Positions 56,800-64,000 of a stretch of DNA of 64,000 bases are shown in pieces. Made by a program: the position numbers and the translations under genes. The notes beneath the pieces are model-generated. The model was not told the DNA's origin. It made no database searches and worked only from the letters and a program-made list of their open reading frames with translations. The stretch lies in assembly GCA_015501585.1 (NCBI GenBank), contig JADNRY010000180.1:62001-126000 (forward strand), in the 5' to 3' direction. The stretch comes from Rhodocollybia butyracea (Eukaryota; Basidiomycota; Agaricomycetes; Agaricales; Omphalotaceae). Position 1 is the first letter of the stretch; each line of letters begins with the position of its first letter.

Positions 56800-57183
56800 T
56801 CCTTGTGCATACTTATATTTTTGATTTTTACATCACTTTTCCAAGCGTCCAACAATGGACGTCGGAGGGGTTCGATTGCCGTGATAGCAAATTGAGCGAT
56901 CACCCTTTTCCTTATCATTTTCTTTTCAAAGTCATTCCGACTTTTCCGATTCCGGCTTCGGCCGCATTTAAACTCACTTTAATCCTTACATTTCACTCAA
57001 GTTTTTAAAAAAACAAAACTTTTGATATTATATACAATTACTTTTATGCCCTTACGGGCCGACAACTTTCCATACGATAAAAACAAAAAATCCAAAAAAC
57101 TACGAAGTCCAAAAAATTATTATGAAGGCCGAGGCTTCGGCCGACGGTTCTCTCCCTACTCTTCCTCTCCCTCTCCATCTTCA

Positions 57184-58243
57184 TCACCGCCTTCCTCCGG
57201 ATCCTTCTCTCCCTTTTCCCTTCGACTTGGGTTTTGGCCTCAACGGAGTCCGAAGCGGCCTTCCCTCCTCTTGGAAACCCCGGCGCGTACCAACTAAGAA
57301 ACATCGGAGGGCCGACAGTTCCGCCGTCAGGCCTCCAACCTGCTCCTCCAACGTGCTCAAGAGCCGAGCGACCTCCGCTTGCAATCCCGCCACCTCCGCC
57401 GATAAGCCCTCGCTTTCTTCTTCAACCTTCCTCCGGCTTTCCCGGCCGACGAGCGAACACTTCACCTTTGAAGTGTTGCACTCGGAACAAGCCTCGGTCT
57501 TCCCGCCTCGCCGAGTACAACCCAACTCCTTTGCCTCGCACCGAACGCACTTCTTCCCGCTCTCTTTGGCTTCTTTGGCTCCGGTTCGTCGTTGCTGTCG
57601 TCATTGTCGTCATTGCCATTGTCGGGGGATGGAGGATCATCCTCGGGACCTGAGTCGGGGACCTACAATGGGTTAGAAAAGAAAAAACTTTCAAGTCCTA
57701 AACGGACTCACCCTCACGGCCGACTTCGGCGCCGCTCTCTTCCTCTTTAACCCACTTGGGGTACTCGGCCCCGCGACATTCTCCTTCTGCGCTTCCTGCT
57801 GACGCCGCCATCCTTTTCTCTCTCTCCTTGGTCGCCTTTTCATCGGCCGACGCTGCCTTCGACTTGGCAATTTTGTATGCCCGGAGAGTCTCGGCCGCCC
57901 GCTTCTCCTTGGCTTTCCTCTCTCGCTCAGCCTTTTCGCTGGCTTTCCTCTCTCGCTCAGCCTTTTCGCTGGCTTTCCTCTCTCGCTCAGCCTTTTCGCT
58001 GGCTTCCCTCGCTGCGAGCTCGGCCGCTGCCCTTTCCGCCTCCCTCTGCTGCTCTTCGACGAATAAACGGAGCCGCTCAGCTTCCGCTGCTGCGGCCTCC
58101 TCCTGTCGCTTCTTCTCCTTTTTCGCCGCCCGTTCGGCCGCCTTCCTCTCGAGTAAAGCTTTTGCTTCCGCTGCTGCTTCCTCGGCCTTCCTGAATTCCT
58201 CGTCGGAGTCGTCGGATACGTGAGAGTTGGAGCGAGAAGTCAT
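57184..58243 (-). pseudogene. Antisense accessory gene in the chromodomain element: coiled coil plus cysteine cluster
   Basis: Exon 1 (57712-58243) starts MTSRSNSHVSDDSDEEFRKA and is one long charged coiled coil with a tandem 10-residue repeat ASEKAERERK (30-bp DNA units at about 57900-58010). A 62-bp intron joins it to an acidic segment DNGNDDNDD and a lysine patch. A one-base frame change then leads to a cysteine cluster KKCVRCEAKELGCTRRGG and ACSECNTSKVKCSLV, with a C-x2-C-x6-C and C-x2-C-x5-C spacing reminiscent of fungal zinc clusters. A second coiled coil follows. It lies between pol and the 3' LTR, reading the opposite way. Similar coiled-coil/cysteine proteins are abundant hypothetical proteins in mushrooms. 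Possible DNA binding is an inference. Confidence 0.65.
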
Positions 58244-58483
58244 GGTAATAAGAAAATTGATGGGGTACTTGGGGAAATTTTGGATTTTGGCACGACCTTA
58301 TATACCCAGGCGCTTAGACTCTATAGGATCACAGGAACAATAAGCGGAGATCTCGGTGACGTCTTAGAATCTTCTAGACTTTCTCACATCACGGTGACCC
58401 TGACTCTCGGCCGATATACTATCGGTCCGACTTCAGCTCTGGACTTAGAGGCTTTCGAAGGCTCAAGCCTAAGAGGGGGATAC

Positions 58484-58531
58484 TGTTACGACCATGCCGC
58501 ATCGGCATCCCTCGGATCATCGCCGGATCAC
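58484..58531 (+). repeat. Truncated 3' LTR of the chromodomain element
   Basis: These 48 bases are identical to 50480-50527, and the sequence then changes to TGATATGC, the terminal sequence of the second retrotransposon. The remainder of this LTR should be found beyond the far end of that element. Confidence 0.85.
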
Positions 58532-59530
58532 TGATATGCTAACTCGGGGCTGCACACGAAAGTGAATGAAAGACTAAGTCCAACACACACCAACACACAC
58601 ACACTATGAATCAAGCACAAGTTCGGAGGGGTACACAAAAAGATATATAATTCAAAGTACAATCAACTTTAATAGATTTTCTTCACAAGTTCTATTAAAC
58701 TTGGGCGTGATTTCTGTTCTTTGGACCTAATAACTTTACTTTGAGAGACACCTAATAGCTTTACTTATATTACTTCTTCTTGAATACAAGTCTAATTGCT
58801 TAATACTGTCTGTCTTTCTGTTACTAAGTCTAGTCTTTCAGAACTAATCACTAGAAGCACCTGAACACTACTAGCTGAGACTGTGAGCCAAAGCCAGAAG
58901 TGGGGGGTAAGAATGCTTGCTCCATTTCGTCAGGCATCCTTCCTTATATTCTAAATTTGATCAATTGCAATTATAAAGCATAAATGCTACACACGAGCAC
59001 AGCGGGAATACATGTGCTCTTGTTATTCAATAGAAGCTCATGAAATTGTTATTTCACGCGCTGTCTTATATCTGCGGGACGCCGCGGCATGATCTTGGAA
59101 TGATCCCGGAACCTCGGCATATCAATCTCCTCACATCAATCTCCTCGGGGTCGGGGATACATTAATCTCCTCACATCAATTTCTGATGGGAAGTCCCCCT
59201 TGGGCTGTTTAACTTTGATACTTGTTCTGTCTATCTAGTAGTCTTCTAGTTTGCAATAAGATATCTTAGGATCGCTTCAACAGTCTGAATATTAGTCCTA
59301 ATTGTAGTGGGTTTTAGTATTCATTGTATCATTATTAATTACAACCGTGTTCTGTTACCGAGACTTTTGATGTCATCAGTAATTAACATCTGTGTGTTTA
59401 ATGTGACCACGCGGCACTGCCGCACTTATCAGAATACTTCGTACAGTGTATATGTCTTATACAATGTGACTTGGTGCCCAAAACGCGCATATATCGCATG
59501 TTTACGCCCAAATAATTGTGGGCCGTATCA
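58532..59530 (-). repeat. 3' LTR of the second element
   Basis: 999 bp; on the element strand it starts TGATACGGCC immediately after the polypurine tract and ends GCATATCA. The TGATA/TATCA ends are inverted, as expected for an LTR. No coding sequence. Its partner LTR is outside the window, so the boundary rests on the tract and the junction with the first element. Confidence 0.75.
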
Positions 59531-60009
59531 TCCCCCCTTTTCTTAACATGAACTGTCCTCAGTTCATTGAGGATTCTGGGACTGCACGGACATTGCACTA
59601 TACGATGGGTACACAATCGACTTCATCAGATCTGTCATTCTTTGAATCACATAGACTTTCTTATCAATAACTTTCACATTCTTTCTTGTCCGTGTGGATC
59701 AAACCTTTTCAAGCCTATCCTTTCACACATTAAGTCTTATCAATGATACTTGTATTACTAAGTCATGCAATTTTCGTCTGGAGTACATATGCACAGTGGC
59801 GCGCACTATATATTTTGTCTTCTCACCATACTTCAATTTTAGTCTTAGCCAACTTCGTCACTTCTTATTCTGGACTGACTTGTGCTGGTATAAAAGCTGC
59901 AGTAAATTTTCGACTCTCTCATCCGATTTTCGGTTCTAGCTCATCTTTCAAGCTTTCTCTATCTCTCTCAATCTATCTCTCTCAACTTTGTCTTGACTCC
60001 ATCTTAAAC

Positions 60010-61477
60010 ATGTCCTCCACTACTACTATTGCTGCTGATTACACCTTTGTCAAGGAGGACATCATTAATCAGTCTTCTCTTTATTTTGCTACTATGTATC
60101 CTGCTCTCAGCAAAGCTGGCCAGTGGGGCGCTCTTCTGAGCATGGCTACTGCTTTGGGAGATGCTACTGTTAAGTCTTGCATCTTGTCTTTATTATTGCT
60201 ATTATTCATATATGTTTCTGTTCTAGGCTCGTCTCCTTGCCTTCAAACCGCAGCTTCTTGCTGATTCTGTCTTTCATAACACCATTTTTAAATCCAAGCA
60301 AGCGTTGGAGGCCTTGTCAAGGGGTGCAGAGACGCGTGGGGACTCTTTCATTATGCCTCCCTGCCATGTCTCTATTAAGTCGATTACTAAGTGGATACAC
60401 GAACAACGTGCCTCTCAATCTGCTGCTCAACCTGTCACTCCCTTGGTGACTGCTGTCAATACTGCGGCCATTGCCAATACTCCAGCCCCAGGCCCTAAAG
60501 TCTGTTTATTCTGTTCAATTATTCTTTCTATATGTTCATTATTTATACTAGCCCCGCCGCTCTGCTCGTAAGGGAAAAGCAGTGAAGTCCCCTTCTGTAG
60601 TTGAATCTTCTGATGAGGAGGAGGATATTATTCTCCTCGATGATGATGTTCCCATGGGTGATTCTACTGCACTTGGAGATCTTGGGACTGGTACTGACAT
60701 GGTATGTCATAGCTTCATATTTTGTGGATGCACTTCATGGTATCTTATTTCTATTTGCTCAGATGTCTGTGGACTTGGCCATGCCTGGTGCCACATTGTC
60801 TCTCGAGACTCCGGCTGCTCCTCCTGCTGTTGGCTCTGGTGCCGTTCCTACTGGAATTAAGTTCTCTAAGTCCAAGGGCAAGGAACCTGCTATTACTGTA
60901 AGTGCTACTCTTTCTGAGTTGTTCAGTTCAATAACCTTCTTTGTCTTTATTAGAGCACTGATTCAACCAAGGCACAGGTACGCTATCTTTTCTTTCATGA
61001 AGTACCTGGCCTTGACCTTCATTCTTCTTCCTATGTCAAGGCCGTTGCCTATGCCAAGGCTGGATTTGAAGAAATTCAGAGGAAACGCCAACGTTCCGGT
61101 ACTGGATCTGACTACATCAAGGTTGCAGAGGGTACTACCTTGGCATTCCCCAATTCTTCTGCTCAGATTGCCGGTATGTCATCCATAATCTCTTTATTCC
61201 ATTGTACTGAATTCTAAATTTGTTCATAGCGGCTGCTTCTTCTTCTTCTAGTCATATCTCCACCACTATTCTGGAGAAGGCTAATGGTTTGGTTTCCAAC
61301 ATATCCATCTCTCCCAAGTCTGAGCGTGCTCTTGTGAAGCAGGAGGCTGACCTTAGATCAGAGTTGGATGTTACCATGAGCCGTATCAATTATCTCCTAC
61401 AGTATTTTGATATCATTCAGTGCCAGCATGTCCAGGTCTTGAAGGACTTGCACTTAGCTGAAAATCCTTCTGAGTAG
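60010..61477 (+). CDS. Antisense accessory gene in the second element
   Basis: Six exons with GT-AG introns of about 50-60 bp read without any stop or frame change: 60010-60168, then from 60227, and onward to the stop at 61477. The product is roughly 390 residues. Its N-terminus is MSSTTTIAADYTFVKEDI, followed by a helical region (ARLLAFKPQLLADSVFHN) and an RRSARKGKA basic patch, then a very acidic segment SSDEEEDIILLDDD and a low-complexity part. A conserved-looking block HEVPGLDLHSSSYVKAVAYA leads into EEIQRKRQR, and the C-terminus is a coiled coil (LVKQEADLRSELDVTMSRI). A TATAAAA box lies at about 59890. It sits between pol and the 3' LTR, reading opposite to pol. No domain is recognised. 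It is intact although the neighbouring pol is not. Confidence 0.7.
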
Positions 61478-61586
61478 ATGTTCTATCTATTTACATGTTA
61501 TGTCATTCTTTGTGCCAACTACTGTGACCTTCTTTTCATATATATGGTTGTATGTTTGTACTCTGTCTCAACAATTGTCTGTGACA

Positions 61587-64000
61587 TTATGGGGCACCAG
61601 AATCGTCGTCATCACTGAATTGTTCTTCCCAGTTCAAGTCCAAATCTTCACTGAGTTCACCTCGGATTCTGGGTTCTGTGACAGAGTTGTCATTTTCATA
61701 TTCAATTTCAGGTAATTCTTCAATGTGTGCAATTTCCATATCAATAGGTTCATTATCATTGGGCTCTGGCCCATTAGCAATTTTCTCTAAGGCCTCCATT
61801 GATATTCCTGTAAGTAGCGGTAGTTGTTGTGGAAGTCTTATTCTATGGCGGGCATTGTATGGCCTAACTCGAAATGGTGATATCTTGTTCTGAAATACTG
61901 CACCATCCATTTCAGCTATTACATATGACCCTCCTTCAGTTCTTCTTATGATAATACAAGGTCCCATCCATCTGGGAAGCATTTTTGCATTCAAGGAATT
62001 CTCTACTCGTGTATTACGGATCAATACAAGTTCTCCAGGCTTGAAGTCAAAATTCCTGATTGTATGTCTGTGCATGTGCTCATACCTCAGTGTATCCTTG
62101 CGCTTCTTCTCATCTATGAGTTCCATTATTTCCTTGACTCTATCTGAGTGTAATGCAAGTGCTCTTGCTCTAAGTCCAATCAATTCTGTTGTACTCAGGA
62201 CATGACCTGGTATTTGCATTAACCAAGTAGCTTGCATTATATCAAATGGTAGGACAGGATGTGCACCTGTTAGAGCAAAGAATGGAGAGCATCCAAGTCT
62301 TTTTCTGACTGTTATTCTGTCAGCCCACATTACTTCGGGGACATAATATGACCATCGAGATTGTACTCCATTTGCGGCCTTGAATAGAGCTTGGCGTACA
62401 TCCCAATGTGGCCTTTCAATCTTTCCATTTGCTTGTGAGCGGTATGGAGCAATCTGAATGCCTTTAATTCCATACCGTTCTCAATGTACTTAATAGCTTT
62501 CAGGAATGGAGTTCCATTGTCTGTGTAGATCACAGCAAGGCATCCCCATCTGCATATAATCTCTTCAAAAATCCATTCACCAATAGCTTTTGCTGTTTCT
62601 TTCTGCAATGCCCTCCCTTCCATCCAACTTGTTACATGGCACCGTCCATGTACAAAATACTTCCTCCGATTTGACATTGGCATGTGCATGGTATCAGCAT
62701 GAAGTACTTGAAAAATAGAAGGTGTAGCTGTTAACTTTGGGGGAGTTCTAATGTGGTCCTTCAAGCGTTGTTGACACAAGTGACATGTCTTCACATACCA
62801 GTTTGCATCTCTATCTATTTCTGGCCACCAAAAACGCCCAGTAAGTAAGGTTTTAGTTGCATAAACACCTTTGTGACCAAGGCCATCATGTGCGGCCTTC
62901 ATCATAGACATTCGGTGCTCCTTACCAACTACTAGTTTATGTTTGCCTTCAATGTCTCTTCTATACAACTTGTCATTTTGGACATGAAACTGCCGTGCAA
63001 ATTGTTTGAAGTTCAAATATTGACCATCAGTCATGTGTTCTGGTCTCCATTTTGGATTCTTCAGCCACTTCCGCACTAGTAGAAGTCTATTGTCTTGTTC
63101 TTTTCCCTTTACTGTTCTATGTACTTCTTCATATCTCTCCTCACTTACAAAGTGCTGAGGCTTTATAATCTGAGGCAGACTAGCCAAGAATGGTGCATTA
63201 GCTGGAAATTCTTGAACTAATTTTGCCCGTAAAATTTCCTCTTGAGCACTGGCTTGCTGTACAGTTTGCACAAAGTCTTGTACAGACTCTGCAACTTCCT
63301 GACTATAGCCTGTCCTAGTGTCTATCTTGTCTTTGAATTCTTCAAATGGTATGGTAGTGTCTATACCATTCTCAAAAGTAACTGAAAATGAGTGTCCTTC
63401 CTCCTGGAATTCTGCTTCTGGATTGAAGTACACTTCATCTCCTGGTTGCTCATCTCTTCTTGATAATCCATCCGATCCATGCTTCTTTCCCGGTATATGC
63501 TTAAGTTCAAAATGGAACATCAAAATCTGTTCAATCCATCTATTTATAGCTGCATTTGGGACTTCATCAGGGTGTTGAAGCATGCCCTTAATGTACTTTG
63601 CATCAACTTCAATAATCAAATTCCTTATCCCAAATAGCCAATACTTTACAGGCTTGTAAAGCTCTGTATAAGCCATATAACTCTCTTTTGGGCTGTGAGA
63701 ATCTCGCCTCTCGGTCATTGTAAGTAATTGACCCAAATCGTGCATAATGTCTCTTTCTTGCATTCTCCTCATCTTGCTGACAGATATAAAATCCCACGCC
63801 TTTGAATGAGCTGTCTACAGACAAAATCACTGGCATGTTATTGTCATACTGTAATTTTCTAAGTGCGGGTGACTCTTTGATTGCTTGCTTCAAGTCATCC
63901 ATGGCTTTCTGTTCTCTTGGTCCCCAAAAGAATGGTACATTGTCCTTTCTAAGGTTATTAATGGGTTCCGCAATTTTTGCATAGTTCTTTACAAACATCC
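61587..64000 (-). pseudogene. pol of the second element (RNase H and integrase), frameshifted
   Basis: From the right edge: the end of reverse transcriptase (FVKNYAKIAEPINNLRKD), RNase H (ILSVDSSFKGVGFYICQQD; KRELYGLYRAL; HIPGKKHGSDGLSRR), a long linker, integrase zinc region (AAHDGLGHKGV ... CHLCQQR), and the integrase core with LHADTMHMP, YTDNGTPF and, after a frame change, APYRSQANGKIERP, giving the DDE triad. A C-terminal half follows with LVLIRNTRVENSLNAKM and an acidic tail. Single-base frame breaks occur near 63655 and near 62474, so this copy is dead. The RT-RNaseH-integrase order makes it Ty3-type. No chromodomain is visible. Confidence 0.8.

Larger units (their letters stand above)
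50480..58531 (+). mobile_element. Chromodomain Ty3 (gypsy-type) LTR retrotransposon, nested
   Basis: 5' LTR from 50480 (TGTTACGACC), gag about 51179-52988, pol to 56799, an antisense gene at 57184-58243, a polypurine tract (AAGAGGGGGA near 58471-58480), and a 3' LTR that begins at 58484 with the same 48 bases as the 5' LTR and is then cut at 58531 by a second element. It inserted into a foldback element at 50479/50480. Confidence 0.85.
58532..64000 (-). mobile_element. Second Ty3-type LTR retrotransposon, minus strand, runs off the window
   Basis: On its own strand the order is pol (from beyond 64000 to 61587), an antisense gene, a polypurine tract (AAGAAAAGGGGGGA at 59531-59544) and the 3' LTR (59530 down to 58532). 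It inserted into the 3' LTR of the chromodomain element. Gag, the 5' LTR and most of the reverse transcriptase lie outside the window. Confidence 0.85.

Noticed and set aside
57756..58223. Plus-strand alanine/serine-rich frame of 155 codons
   Set aside because: It is the complement of the coiled-coil exon on the minus strand, which has the repeat in protein register, a clear ATG and a splice site.
58870..58910. AGCCAGAAGTGGGGGG inside the second LTR, resembling the secreted-gene leader
   Set aside because: Only the G-run part is similar; the palindrome is missing and the context is an LTR.

Overview
The window looks like a gene-poor, repeat-rich stretch of an Agaricomycete (mushroom-type basidiomycete) genome. 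The evidence is short GT-AG introns of about 50-60 bp splitting genes into many small exons, several protein families known to me from Agaricomycetes, and abundant Ty3-type LTR retrotransposons, LINE remnants and foldback elements. The species cannot be named. All functional calls rest on reading motifs and translations by eye; no database was searched.

Left part (1-9 kb): a decayed gene resembling the basidiomycete kinase-like family, a Mutator-like foldback element sitting in a repeated gene-flank sequence, a zinc-finger-like fragment, and a multi-exon gene of unknown function with one frameshift.

Middle part (9-40 kb): the most distinctive content is a dispersed family of small secreted proteins (seven loci: A 10.3-11.0, C 14.1-14.65, B 14.8-15.9, D 17.3-17.9, E 20.7-21.3, F 28.2-28.8 on the minus strand, and G at 39.8 on the plus strand). 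Most loci share a signal-peptide exon, a phase-0 intron at the same place, a conserved start to the mature protein, a helix of the M-R-x-K-A type and a KIYP-like C-terminus. Six of the seven share a 15-base palindromic leader motif between the TATA-like box and the ATG, and several share a 3' flank. Loci B, C and G are damaged. A tandem pair of apparently intact 13-exon major-facilitator drug:H+ antiporter-type genes (25.5-27.8 and 34.2-36.4) sits in an approximately 8.6 kb segmental duplication. A TPR-Kelch-MYND gene (36.7-39.2) follows. A LINE insertion at 18.6-19.95 kb carries an internal inversion of the twin-priming type.

Right-middle part (40-50 kb): a second segmental duplication carries the protein phosphatase 1 regulator YPI1 (intact at 48.35-48.9 on the minus strand; decayed with an internal deletion at 42.0-42.4), plus two tandem copies of an unknown small gene, each broken by different frameshifts. 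A 785-bp foldback element containing telomere-like TTAGGG repeats is inserted in one copy of the duplication.

Right part (50-64 kb): a nest of mobile elements. Half of a CCTAGG-rich foldback element (also inserted inside secreted-protein gene B) is interrupted by a chromodomain Ty3 retrotransposon (50480-58531). The 3' LTR of that element is cut after 48 bp by a second, opposite-strand Ty3-type element (58532 to beyond 64000). Both retrotransposons carry an extra, spliced gene in antisense orientation between pol and the 3' LTR.
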